Shown here piece by piece: positions 52,285-62,284 of a stretch of 64,000 nucleotides of DNA. A program made the position numbers and the translations under genes. Within the stretch, counting starts at the first letter, position 1, and each line of letters opens with the position of its first letter. The notes under the pieces are model-generated. The model did not search any database. It was not told where the DNA came from and was given only the letters and a program-made list of their open reading frames with translations. The DNA is from Clostridium sp. (GTDB lineage Bacteria > Bacillota > Clostridia > Clostridiales > Clostridiaceae): assembly GCF_017888565.1 (NCBI RefSeq), contig NZ_JAGHFX010000049.1, forward strand, positions 1-64,000, written 5' to 3'.

Positions 52285-52539
52285 ATGAAATATAGAAAAA
52301 AAGCAGCAGCTTTAAAATATGAAGAAAATTTAATGGCTCCAACTGTTACTGCAAGTGGTATGGGACATATTGCAGATAAAATACTTGAAAAAGCAGAGGA
52401 AAATGACGTTCCTATAGTGTATAATAAGGAATTGACAGATCTGCTTTGTAATGTAGATATAGGTGAGTATATACCATCTGATCTTTATGAAGCGGTAGCT
52501 CATATAATTGCATATGTGACAGACTTAGATAGTTTTTAG
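52285..52539 (+). CDS. FlhB C-terminal-domain-like protein (YlqH/EscU-type)
   Basis: MKYRKKAAALKYEENLMAPTVTASGMGHIADKILEKAEENDVPIVYNKELTDLLCNVDIGEYIPSDLYEAVAHIIAYV; RBS aggaggag before 52285. Confidence 0.85.
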   Translation: MKYRKKAAALKYEENLMAPTVTASGMGHIADKILEKAEENDVPIVYNKELTDLLCNVDIGEYIPSDLYEAVAHIIAYVTDLDSF

Positions 52540-52671
52540 ATGGATAAAAGTAAATAAATACTTAATATGCTTTTGAAATATGGGCTTTCATATTAGTTTA
52601 ATAAATAATATTATATAGGTAACCTAATATATAATGTTAAGAAATTTATGTCAGAAAGGTGAGTAGATTAA

Positions 52672-53358
52672 ATGGCTTTATATGCTATTTCAGATCTTCA
52701 TCTTGCTTTTACAACAGACAAACCAATGGACATATTTGGAGCAAAGTGGCTTAAGCATGATGAAAAGATAAAAGAAAATTGGATAAAAAAAATTACAGAT
52801 GAAGATACAGTGCTTATAGCTGGAGATATATCCTGGTCAATGAGATCAGATGAAAGTAAAGTTGATTTAGATTGGATAGATGCGTTACCAGGAAAGAAGA
52901 TAATTTCTAAGGGAAACCATGATTATTGGTGGGGTGGAATATCAAAGCTTAATAGAATGTATGAAAATACGAAATTTCTTCAAAATAATTTTTATACTTA
53001 CGAGGATTATGCTATTTGTGGATCTAGAGGTTGGATTTTAGAAGGTAGTGATAGATTTACTGAAAAGGATAAAAAAATATTTGATAGAGAAATTATAAGA
53101 TTAAGGCTTTCATTAGATAAGGCAAAAGAAGCAGGATATGAAAATATAGTAGTTATGATACACTATCCCCCAATGAATGAGAAAAGAGAAAGTTCAGCAT
53201 TTACTGATTTATTTAAAGAGTATGGAGTAAAAAAAGTAATATATGGACATTTACATGGACCTTCATTAGCAAATGTTCTTAATGGAGAACATGAAGGAAT
53301 TGAATATTTAATGACAGCATGTGATTTTTTAAATTTCGATCCAAAAAAAATATTATAA
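52672..53358 (+). CDS. Metallophosphoesterase
   Basis: YAISDLHLAF; AGDISWSM; KGNHDYWW; YGHLHGPS. Confidence 0.93.
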   Translation: MALYAISDLHLAFTTDKPMDIFGAKWLKHDEKIKENWIKKITDEDTVLIAGDISWSMRSDESKVDLDWIDALPGKKIISKGNHDYWWGGISKLNRMYENTKFLQNNFYTYEDYAICGSRGWILEGSDRFTEKDKKIFDREIIRLRLSLDKAKEAGYENIVVMIHYPPMNEKRESSAFTDLFKEYGVKKVIYGHLHGPSLANVLNGEHEGIEYLMTACDFLNFDPKKIL

Positions 53359-53409
53359 AAAATAAACTATAAAGTATATTATTAAATTTACTTTATAGTT
53401 TATTTTTTA
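53357..53409 (+). terminator. Rho-independent terminator
   Basis: AAAAAATAAACTATAAAGTA...TACTTTATAGTTTATTTTTTA. Confidence 0.8.
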
Positions 53410-53465
53410 TATACCCTTTTTAAAGATGAAAATTTAAGGAATTACGAAAATTGTGAAAATTAGGA

Positions 53466-53495
53466 TTGACATTATCAACCGAATTAAGGTAAAAT
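53466..53495 (+). promoter_or_regulatory. Putative promoter upstream of the GH89 gene
   Basis: TTGACA-18 nt-TAAAAT. Confidence 0.5.
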
Positions 53496-53550
53496 TTTCT
53501 ATGTAAATGAATACAAATCAAATTAGCGTGTAACTATCAGAATAGGCATT

Positions 53551-53588
53551 AGCTAAAAAGAGAAGACTCTCTTTTTAGCTTTTTTTTT
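53551..53588 (+). terminator. Perfect leader terminator upstream of the GH89 gene
   Basis: AGCTAAAAAGAGA-AGAC-TCTCTTTTTAGCT, then T8. Confidence 0.9.
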
Positions 53589-53651
53589 ATTACTTTAAGA
53601 TTTGTATATTCGTTTAAAAAATAATTTAAACCCTTAAGGAGGAAATTATTA

Positions 53652-56600
53652 ATGAAAAACGTTAAAAAGCATATAGCTAAAGCCCTAGCTATAACCATTA
53701 CTTCAAGTATGCTTACTTCTATACCATTTGAAGTACAAGCTTCTGTAGGTAATAAAATAAGTGCTGATAATATAAAGATATCAGCGAAAAGCAATACTTC
53801 TGGCCATGATGTAGAGCTTGCTGTTGATGGTGATCCAAATACTTATTGGGAATCATCAAATCATTATAGATGGGTAGAATTAGATTTAGATGGAACATAT
53901 GATTTATCAGGAATTAAGTTAGTTAATAAAACCAATGGATATTATAATTATAATATTTATGTGACAACTGATGGAGAAAATTATACAAAAGTTGCATATA
54001 AAGATAACGAAGAAAAGGCAACAGTTGAAGGTGATTTATATAATTTAAATAATGTTAAGGCATCTAAGATAAGAATAGATGTAACATTCAGTTCAGAGAA
54101 TAATGATTCAAATATAGCTGAAGTTGAACTATATGGTGAAAAAGTTTCAGATGTAAAGCCAGAAGAAAAAGCTATAAGTGTAGAGAACTTTAGTGAAACA
54201 AAATGGGCAGAAGAATATAATAAATTTGAAAATAATCAAGATTATGCATCTCAAAAGACAATAAAAGAAATGCATGATATGGTAGGAAGAGTTATTGGAG
54301 ATGAATACAAAGATAAGTTCCAATTTGAGTTAATAAGCCAAACTTCATCAGGAACAGATGTTTTTGAAGTTGAGGATGGGGCTGATGGAAAGGTAGTAGT
54401 TAGAGGAAATGATGGTGTATCACTTGCATCAGGATTCAATTATTATTTAAAAAATTATGCAAAGGTTATGTACAACCCTATAATGGGATCAAATTTAAAT
54501 ATGCCAGAAGTTTTACCTAGTGTTGGAGAAAAGGTTGTGATAGATACACCATATGAACAAAGATATTCTTTAAACTTTTGTACTTATTCATATACAATGG
54601 CATTTTGGGATTGGAATGAGTATGAAGCATTTTTAGATTGGTCAGCAATGAATGGATACAACTTAATTTTAGATATTGTTGGACAAGAGGAAGTTTTAAG
54701 AAGAACTTTAAATAAATTTGGATATTCAGATGAAGAAATAAAAGAATATATATCAGGTCCAGGTTATTTTGCATGGTTCTATATGCAAAACATGACAAGC
54801 TTTGGAGGACCATTACCAAATAGTTGGTTTGAAGATAGAACAGAGCTTGGAAGAAAAATGCATGATAGAATGCAAACTCTAGGTATAACACCAGTACTTC
54901 AAGGATATTCAGGTGGTGTTCCTTTAGATTTTACTGAGAAAAATCCAGATGCTCAAGTTATTAAACAAGGTGAGTGGTGTGGTTTCGATAGACCTGACAT
55001 GCTTAGAACCTATGTGGCAGAAGGCGAAGAGGATTACTTTGCAAAAGTTGCAGATGCATTTTATGAAGCACAAAAAGAAGTTTTTGGTGAAGTAAGCGAT
55101 TACTATGCTGTTGATCCATTTCATGAAGGTGGAAATACTGGAGGATTAGATAATGGCACAATTTATTCAACAGTTCAAAATAAAATGTTAGAGCATGACG
55201 AAGATGCAATATGGGTAATTCAGCACTGGCAAGGAAATCCGGATAATGCAAAGCTTTCAGGTCTTAATAAAGAGCACTCATTAATATTAGATCTTAATTC
55301 AGACTTAAATCCAGACTGGCAAAGGTTTGACAACCAAGATTTACCTTGGGTATGGAATATGCTTCATAACTTTGGTGGAAGAATGGGATTAGATGGGCAG
55401 CCGGAAATATTAGCGAATAATATCCCAAGTGCCTATGCAAATTCAGAAAACATGAAGGGGATAGGTATTACTCCAGAAGCAATAAATAATAGTCCAATAG
55501 TTTATGAGTTAATTGGAGATATGATTTGGACAAGAGATGCTATAGATTTTAGACAATGGACTATGGATTATATTGAAAGAAGATATGGTAAGGAAAATGC
55601 TGATATTCAAGAAGCATGGAGAATATTATTAGAAACTGCATATAAAAAGACAAATGATTACTATCAAGGAGCAGCAGAATCAGTAATAAATGCAAGACCA
55701 GATAAGCAAATCAATAGTGCTTCAACATGGGGACATAGTAAAATACCTTATGATAAGGCAGAGTTAGAAAAAGCTTTAGAACTATTTATAAATGCATATG
55801 AGGATTTAAAAGGTAGTGAAGCATTTATATATGATTTCCTAGATGTAACAAAGCAAGTTTTAGCGAACTCCGCACAAGAATATCATAAAGAAATGGTTGC
55901 TGCTTATGATAACGGAGACATAAATAACTTCAAAAAGATTTCTACTCATTTCCTAGAGTTAATAAAGCTTCAAGAAAATGTTTTATCTACTAGTCCAGAA
56001 TTCTTAGTAGGAACATGGATAGAGCAGGCTAGAACTATGCTTGAAGGTGCAGATGATTGGACTATGGATTTATTTGAATTCAATGCAAGAGCCTTAATAA
56101 CTACATGGGGGGATTATAAAAATGGTTCTTTAAAGGATTATTCAAATAGACAATGGGCTGGTTTAACTAATGATTTATATTATAAGAGATGGGAAATGTG
56201 GGTTAATAACGTAACAAATGAATTAGAAGGAAAACCTACTCAAAATATAAATTGGCATAAAGTTGAATATAAGTGGGCTAATGAAAAAACTACTGAAAAT
56301 AATAAATATGCAACAACAGGTTCAGGAGAAGATTTAGGAGCTCTTGCAAAAGAAGCTATGGATAAATTCTCTGTAACTAATATGGAAGCATTCTTAGAAG
56401 GTGGATCAAGTGCAGTAGAGAAGGCTAATATTGCACTAGGTAAAAACGTAATAATAGAAGGCGTTGAAACAGCTTCAGGATTCCCGGCATCTAATTTAAC
56501 TGATGGAACTACAGGAAGTGCGTGGATGGCATCAGAAGCTAAATGGCCTGTTACAATGACAATAGATTTAGAAGAGGAAAAGAATCTTAACGGGATAGCT

Positions 56601-59600
56601 TTTGCTCCAAATCAAGCAGCAGGTGGATTCCCAATAACTTATAAAGTAGAAGTTAGAAACGGAGATAATTGGAGTACTGTTGCAGAAACTATTGATGGTA
56701 CTATTACAGGAACCATATCAATAGATTACAAAGGAACTGCTAATGCTGTTAGATTTACTTTTAATAGTACAGATTCAACTCTAGTGCCAGAAATGAGAGA
56801 ATTAATGGTATATGAAAGTGCAGAACAAAAAGTAGAATACGATAATATTGCTCTTAATAAAGCAGTAGATGTAAAAAATGTAGGTACAGATAGACCAGCA
56901 TCAAATATAACAGATGGAGACGATAATACATTCTGGTCTGCAACAAGTGAAGGAATAGGTGCTGAGATAACTGTAGATTTAGAAAAGAATGAAATGGTTG
57001 ATTTAGTAGAGCTTGTTTTCGAAAAAGCAAAATTACCATTCCAATTTGAAGTGAGAGCAATTGAAGTGGACGGAACTGAAACAACTATTCTGGACAAAAA
57101 ATCAGAAGTTAATGCACTTGAAAGAAGATATCAAATTCCTGTAGGAAGGGAAATAAAAGGTATTAAATATATATTAACAGGTAAAAGTGGTGCTGGTGAC
57201 TTTCCGGGGGCATGGGCAGCTTTAGCTGAAATTAAGGCTTTAAGAGAAAAAGAAGTTGTAGTTGAAGCAGTAAATGTAGCTTTAGACAAACCTGTAACAG
57301 GAAGTGAAGCACAAAGCGGAAAACCTCTTTCAAATATAACAGATGGAAAAGAGGATACATTATGGATATCAAATGGTGGAGTAATACCAGCAAATGCTCA
57401 AATTGATTTAATTAACTCGTATTTCGTTGAAAATATTGAGTTAACCTTTGAAAAGGAAGGGCTACCATTCCAATTCTATGTTGATGTAATTGACTCAAAT
57501 GATGTAGTTCATACAGTATTAGATATGAGAGAAAATGATACAGTCATAGATCGTAAATACACAATACCTGTAGGAAAGAATATTAAATCTATAGATGTTA
57601 AAATAACTGGTAATAATGGACAAGGAAATGCTTATTTAGCATGGCCAGCCATAGCAGAAGTTAAGGCTTACTCAAAGCCAGAAAATGTAGCTTTAAATGC
57701 AATAGTAAATCCAGATACAGGAGCAGCATTAGTAGATGGAAATGAAACAAGTGGAATTGCAATAGAAGCAGAAGACGCTAAAGAATATGTTATAGACTTT
57801 GGTAAGATAGTGGATATTAACACAATTGAAACAATAGGTAAAGCAGATGGTGGATTAAAATACACAGTTGAGTATAGAAGTATGGAAGATGAAAATGAGT
57901 GGATAAGCTTCTTAGATAAGAGCGCTAACACTAATGCCTCAGAAAAATTATTAACTGCATTAAAGAATCCAGTTACTACAAATGCAGTGAAAGTTAAGTT
58001 TATTAATGAGTCATTTATTATAAGTGAGTTTAAAGCTTATAAGGCAGATACAACAGGTAAGCTATTAACTTATATAGGTGAATTAGAAAAAACTTATAAT
58101 AGTGCTATTGTTGGAGAGCTTTCAGGACAATATCCACAAGAAGCTAAAGATGCATTATTATTAGCAATAAATGATGCAAAGGCTGCTTCAACCAAAGGAA
58201 TTAATTCTATAGAAGTAGATCAAGAAATAGCTAAACTTAAGACTGCGTTAAATAGTTTCTATTCACAAGTTGTTACAATTAATAGAAGACCTCTATTAAC
58301 AGCAGTTAGCGATGCTAATATAGTATTAAATGCTTTAAAAGATACTTTAAATACAGATGAGAAATTAGAAAGTAAAGCTATAATAGATGATAGAATAGCT
58401 AAATTAGAAGCAGGAATAGCAGAAGCAAATGGAGTTTATGAAACTAAGTCTGTAACTCAAGGACAATTAAATGAAGCTGAAGCTAAGTTAAGAATATTAA
58501 TTGAGGAAGGCTATGCAGAATTAGATGCTCATAATAAATATAAGGTAGAGTTATCTATAGCAGAAGATCGAGTAAATAATGCAGTTGCTGGTGAAGGAAA
58601 CGGACAGTATTTACAATCAGATATTGATGTCTTAAAAGCAAGTATTATAAAGTTAAAAGCAGATTATGAAATAGCTAAAACTGTGGAAGAAGTAAATTCT
58701 ATTACAGAATCACTAAAAAAAGCTGTAAAGGATTTTGAAGCAAAAGTTATAGAAGTTAATAAGGAATCATTAGCTAATGCAATATCAGATGCTGAAGAAG
58801 TTGTTAATAATGCAGAAGGAAAATATTATTCCTCAGCAATCGAAGTATTTATAAATGAAATTAATAGTGCTAAGGCTATTTTTGATGATGCAAATGCTAG
58901 TCAATCATCAGTAAATAATGCAGTTAAATCTTTATTAGATGCACAAGCTAAGCTATTAGAAGCAATTCTTCCAGATAAAACTGAATTAAAGAATTTAGTT
59001 AATGATGCAAATACTTTAGTTAAGAAATTTCAAGGATATAATAGCTTAAAAGATTTAAAAGAAGAGTTAGAAGATGCAATTAAAAATGCTAATATTGTTA
59101 TTGAAAATGAAAATGCAACAGCAGAGCAAATTTCAGAAGTAACTAATGTGTTAAAGAATAGTATTAGAAAATCAAATGATAGCATTAAAGAATTCGAATC
59201 AGTTTCAAAATCTGAGCTTCAAGATACTATAGATAAAGCTGAAGCCTTAAATAAAAAGGATTATACAAAGAATAGTTATTCTGTGTTAGAAGAAGCTATT
59301 AAAGAAGCTAAAAAACTTATAAATAAAAAAGAGGTTACTCAAAGTGAGGTTGATGCAGCTACTGCAAGAATTAATAATGCTATAAAAAATCTTGTTAAGA
59401 TTAATCAAGATAATAATGGCGGAAATAATAACGGTGGAAGCAACAATAGCGGAAGTAATAACAGTGGAAACAATAATGGTTCAATCAATAATGGAAGCAA
59501 TAACAGCGGTAACAACAATAACGAAAATAGTAATTTACCACAAACAGGAGGTGCTTCACCTATAGTAACCTTAGTTTTAGGTAGTGCGGTTGCAGCAGCT

Positions 59601-59636
59601 GGTGGACTATTCTTAAAAAAGAAAAAAGAAGATTAA
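53652..59636 (+). CDS. GH89 alpha-N-acetylglucosaminidase (NAGLU family), multimodular, LPXTG-anchored
   Basis: Signal peptide; NAGLU-like core with YAVDPFHEGGNTGG and GIGITPEAINNSPIVYEL; F5/8-type C (CBM32-like) modules (NIALGKNV..., NIALNKAV..., NVALDKPV...); FIVAR-like helical repeats; Asn/Gly/Ser linker; LPQTGG-TM-KKKKED. Confidence 0.93.
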   Translation: MKNVKKHIAKALAITITSSMLTSIPFEVQASVGNKISADNIKISAKSNTSGHDVELAVDGDPNTYWESSNHYRWVELDLDGTYDLSGIKLVNKTNGYYNYNIYVTTDGENYTKVAYKDNEEKATVEGDLYNLNNVKASKIRIDVTFSSENNDSNIAEVELYGEKVSDVKPEEKAISVENFSETKWAEEYNKFENNQDYASQKTIKEMHDMVGRVIGDEYKDKFQFELISQTSSGTDVFEVEDGADGKVVVRGNDGVSLASGFNYYLKNYAKVMYNPIMGSNLNMPEVLPSVGEKVVIDTPYEQRYSLNFCTYSYTMAFWDWNEYEAFLDWSAMNGYNLILDIVGQEEVLRRTLNKFGYSDEEIKEYISGPGYFAWFYMQNMTSFGGPLPNSWFEDRTELGRKMHDRMQTLGITPVLQGYSGGVPLDFTEKNPDAQVIKQGEWCGFDRPDMLRTYVAEGEEDYFAKVADAFYEAQKEVFGEVSDYYAVDPFHEGGNTGGLDNGTIYSTVQNKMLEHDEDAIWVIQHWQGNPDNAKLSGLNKEHSLILDLNSDLNPDWQRFDNQDLPWVWNMLHNFGGRMGLDGQPEILANNIPSAYANSENMKGIGITPEAINNSPIVYELIGDMIWTRDAIDFRQWTMDYIERRYGKENADIQEAWRILLETAYKKTNDYYQGAAESVINARPDKQINSASTWGHSKIPYDKAELEKALELFINAYEDLKGSEAFIYDFLDVTKQVLANSAQEYHKEMVAAYDNGDINNFKKISTHFLELIKLQENVLSTSPEFLVGTWIEQARTMLEGADDWTMDLFEFNARALITTWGDYKNGSLKDYSNRQWAGLTNDLYYKRWEMWVNNVTNELEGKPTQNINWHKVEYKWANEKTTENNKYATTGSGEDLGALAKEAMDKFSVTNMEAFLEGGSSAVEKANIALGKNVIIEGVETASGFPASNLTDGTTGSAWMASEAKWPVTMTIDLEEEKNLNGIAFAPNQAAGGFPITYKVEVRNGDNWSTVAETIDGTITGTISIDYKGTANAVRFTFNSTDSTLVPEMRELMVYESAEQKVEYDNIALNKAVDVKNVGTDRPASNITDGDDNTFWSATSEGIGAEITVDLEKNEMVDLVELVFEKAKLPFQFEVRAIEVDGTETTILDKKSEVNALERRYQIPVGREIKGIKYILTGKSGAGDFPGAWAALAEIKALREKEVVVEAVNVALDKPVTGSEAQSGKPLSNITDGKEDTLWISNGGVIPANAQIDLINSYFVENIELTFEKEGLPFQFYVDVIDSNDVVHTVLDMRENDTVIDRKYTIPVGKNIKSIDVKITGNNGQGNAYLAWPAIAEVKAYSKPENVALNAIVNPDTGAALVDGNETSGIAIEAEDAKEYVIDFGKIVDINTIETIGKADGGLKYTVEYRSMEDENEWISFLDKSANTNASEKLLTALKNPVTTNAVKVKFINESFIISEFKAYKADTTGKLLTYIGELEKTYNSAIVGELSGQYPQEAKDALLLAINDAKAASTKGINSIEVDQEIAKLKTALNSFYSQVVTINRRPLLTAVSDANIVLNALKDTLNTDEKLESKAIIDDRIAKLEAGIAEANGVYETKSVTQGQLNEAEAKLRILIEEGYAELDAHNKYKVELSIAEDRVNNAVAGEGNGQYLQSDIDVLKASIIKLKADYEIAKTVEEVNSITESLKKAVKDFEAKVIEVNKESLANAISDAEEVVNNAEGKYYSSAIEVFINEINSAKAIFDDANASQSSVNNAVKSLLDAQAKLLEAILPDKTELKNLVNDANTLVKKFQGYNSLKDLKEELEDAIKNANIVIENENATAEQISEVTNVLKNSIRKSNDSIKEFESVSKSELQDTIDKAEALNKKDYTKNSYSVLEEAIKEAKKLINKKEVTQSEVDAATARINNAIKNLVKINQDNNGGNNNGGSNNSGSNNSGNNNGSINNGSNNSGNNNNENSNLPQTGGASPIVTLVLGSAVAAAGGLFLKKKKED

Positions 59637-59650
59637 TATAAAGTAAATTT

Positions 59651-59688
59651 ATCTACATCTTAGTGATAACTAGGATGTAGATTTTTTT
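59651..59688 (+). terminator. Rho-independent terminator
   Basis: ATCTACATC...GATGTAGATTTTTTT. Confidence 0.85.
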
Positions 59689-59804
59689 ATTAAAAAATTA
59701 CATTTAATTAGAGTGGCTTACTAGATATTTATATAAAAATACTATTATATGTTAAAAAACTAACAAAATTTTATAAATAATTGATATAATGGGTCAAGAG
59801 TTAT

Positions 59805-59819
59805 TGACATTCAATATCA
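59805..59819. promoter_or_regulatory. Weak Fur-box-like site upstream of feoA
   Basis: TGACATT-C-AATATCA, three mismatches to the 7-1-7 TGATAATNATTATCA. Confidence 0.4.
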
Positions 59820-59866
59820 ATTGATTATAATTATAAATATAGAAAATAATGTAAGGGGGAGATTGC

Positions 59867-60088
59867 ATGACTATTTACAACATGAAAGTAGGTCAAACTG
59901 GTACAGTTAGGGATATAGTAGGGGATCCAAGGCTAGCGAAGAGGTTAAAAGCTTTAGGTTGTGTAAAGGGGACACAAGTAAAGATTAAGTTAATTGCACC
60001 ACTTGGAGATCCAATATTAATATCTTTTAGGGGATTTGACTTAGCTATTAGAAAGAATGATGCAAAAAATATATATTTAAATGTTTAA
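59867..60088 (+). CDS. feoA: Ferrous iron transport protein A
   Basis: GQTGTVRDIVGDPRLAKRLKALGCVKGTQVKIKLIAPLGDPILISFRGFDLAIRKNDAKNIYL. Confidence 0.93.
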   Translation: MTIYNMKVGQTGTVRDIVGDPRLAKRLKALGCVKGTQVKIKLIAPLGDPILISFRGFDLAIRKNDAKNIYLNV

Positions 60089-60100
60089 GGAGATGGGGAA

Positions 60101-61981
60101 ATGATAAATGTAGCATTAGTAGGTAATCCAAACACAGGAAAAACTACAGTATTTAATGCTTTAACAGGATCAAAACAATATGTAGGTAACTGGCCTGGAG
60201 TAACTATCGATAAAAAATATGGATTTATAAATAAAGATATGAAGTTAGTTGATTTACCAGGTATATATGCTATGGATACCTATTCTAATGAGGAAAAAAT
60301 AGCAAGAGCTTTTTTAGAGTATGAAGATGTCGATGTTATAATTAACGTAGTAGACTCAACAAATTTAGAAAGAAATTTATATCTTACAACTCAATTAATG
60401 CAATTCAATAAGCCTATAGTAGTTCTTCTAAATATGATTGATATAGCAAAAAAGAGGGGAATTAATATTGATCATAATAAATTAGCTAAAGAATTAGGCG
60501 TTACTATACTACCTATATCTGCAAAGACAAAAGAAGGTCTAGATAATATAGAAAAGACAATAGTCGAATCTAAAGAAATTATTCCAAGTTATAATATGAA
60601 TTTTAAAACAGAAAAAGAGACATATACTTATATAGATAAAATTATTAATAAAAGTTCAAAAGAAAAAGGTAATTCAAAGTACATAGGGGAAAAAATCGAT
60701 AAAATAGTACTTAATCCAGTACTTGCATATCCAATGTTTTTATTGGCACTATTTATAATTTTTAAATTTACTTTCAGTTGGTTTGGACAACCTTTAGCAG
60801 ATGGATTAGATGCTTTTGTTGCTGATACTTTTACACCTTTTGTAGAGGGCCTAGTTGGAAATTCTTCTGGATGGTTTCAATCATTAATAGTTGATGGTAT
60901 TGTAGCGGGAGTTGGTGGAGTAATAGTATTCTTTCCAATAGTATTTGCACTTTTTCTTGGAATATCATTCCTAGAAGATAGTGGATATATGTCGAGAGTT
61001 GCATTTCTTATGGATAAAATAATGAGAAAAATAGGTTTATCAGGAAAGGCATTTATTCCAATAATAATGGGATTTGGATGTTCGGCACCAGCTATTATGG
61101 CAACTAGAACATTAGAAAGTGAAAAGGATAGAAAAATGACTGCATTACTAGCTCCATTAGTATCTTGTGGAGCACGATTACCAGTATATGCACTATTTGC
61201 ATCTATATTCTTTAGTAGTAATCAAGAGTTAGTTGTAATGGGGATTTATCTTTTAGGAATAGTTGTAGCAATTTTAGTTGGATTACTATTTAAAAACACA
61301 TTATTCAAAAAGGACGAGCAACCATTTATCTTAGAATTACCTGAATATAAACTTCCAAGTTTAAAAAGCATTATATTAAATGCATGGGATAAATCAAAAG
61401 GATTTATAGTTAGAGCTGGTACATTAATTTTTGCAGTATCAATAGTTGTATGGTTCTTAACTTATTTTAATATGAATGGATTTACAGATGAAATAAGCAC
61501 AAGTTTCTTTGCTACTCTTGGTGGTTTTGTTGCTCCAATATTTGAACCGTTAGGTTTTGGAACATGGGAAGCTGGAGTATCAATATTAACTGGACTTGCA
61601 GCTAAAGAGGTCATAATAGGGACTATGGAAATAGTATATGGTGATTTAGCAGTTATCTTACCAATGATGTTTACTACTATAACAGCATTAACATTTTTAA
61701 TATTTGTTTCATTATATACACCATGCTTTGCAGTTATAGGTGTTATGAGAAAAGAATATGGAAATAAGATGATGTTTTTATCAGTAGTATATCAATTTGT
61801 TTTAGCATGGATAGTTGCATATTTATTTAAATTTGTAGCTACTTTAGTAACCAGTGGAGTAACACTAAGCTATACTATACAATTTTTAATATTCCTAGCA
61901 ATAGTAATTTTAGGAATTGGGATGTTAGTTAAGTATTTCAATAAAGAAACAGTAGGAAAAACAGCGCATTTAGCAGAATAA
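60101..61981 (+). CDS. feoB: Ferrous iron transport protein B
   Basis: GNPNTGKTTVFNALTGSKQYVGNWPGVTIDKK; VDLPGIYAMD; GFGCSAPAIMATRTLESEKDRKMTALLAPLVSCGARLPVYALF. Confidence 0.96.
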   Translation: MINVALVGNPNTGKTTVFNALTGSKQYVGNWPGVTIDKKYGFINKDMKLVDLPGIYAMDTYSNEEKIARAFLEYEDVDVIINVVDSTNLERNLYLTTQLMQFNKPIVVLLNMIDIAKKRGINIDHNKLAKELGVTILPISAKTKEGLDNIEKTIVESKEIIPSYNMNFKTEKETYTYIDKIINKSSKEKGNSKYIGEKIDKIVLNPVLAYPMFLLALFIIFKFTFSWFGQPLADGLDAFVADTFTPFVEGLVGNSSGWFQSLIVDGIVAGVGGVIVFFPIVFALFLGISFLEDSGYMSRVAFLMDKIMRKIGLSGKAFIPIIMGFGCSAPAIMATRTLESEKDRKMTALLAPLVSCGARLPVYALFASIFFSSNQELVVMGIYLLGIVVAILVGLLFKNTLFKKDEQPFILELPEYKLPSLKSIILNAWDKSKGFIVRAGTLIFAVSIVVWFLTYFNMNGFTDEISTSFFATLGGFVAPIFEPLGFGTWEAGVSILTGLAAKEVIIGTMEIVYGDLAVILPMMFTTITALTFLIFVSLYTPCFAVIGVMRKEYGNKMMFLSVVYQFVLAWIVAYLFKFVATLVTSGVTLSYTIQFLIFLAIVILGIGMLVKYFNKETVGKTAHLAE

Positions 61982-61990
61982 CAGATAAGT

Positions 61991-62032
61991 TAAATAGGTT
62001 ATACAAATGAAAAAAGTATAACCTATTTTTTT
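61991..62032 (+). terminator. Rho-independent terminator
   Basis: AAATAGGTTATAC...GTATAACCTATTTTTTT. Confidence 0.85.
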
Positions 62033-62227
62033 ATGTATAATTCTAATCTAAATTCCTAAAAATATAAATAAGGCATTACAATATAATATATATTTCGATT
62101 TTACTATACTTTTTAAATAAGAATAATAACTAATTATTATTCTATTATAAAAATTAGGCAGATTATAATTGAAACATATATATTAAGTAAATATTGACAA
62201 AGGTAATATAATATTATAACATTTAAT

Positions 62228-62242
62228 TGATAATGAATATCA
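62228..62242. promoter_or_regulatory. Fur-box-like site upstream of the DUF3793 gene
   Basis: TGATAAT-G-AATATCA, one mismatch to the 7-1-7 consensus. Confidence 0.65.
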
Positions 62243-62284
62243 ATATTAATTGAAACAAAGTATTTGGAATAGGTGGTGTTATGC

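Noticed and set aside
54517-57097. Minus-strand ORFs inside the GH89 gene (e.g. 54517..54891, 56726..57097, 56854..57084)
   Set aside because: Antisense reading of strongly coding plus-strand sequence; low-complexity Leu/Ser-rich products with no RBS or family resemblance.
59410-59535. Independent tandem repeat element
   Set aside because: It is the in-frame Asn/Gly/Ser linker of the surface protein and is treated as part of that CDS.
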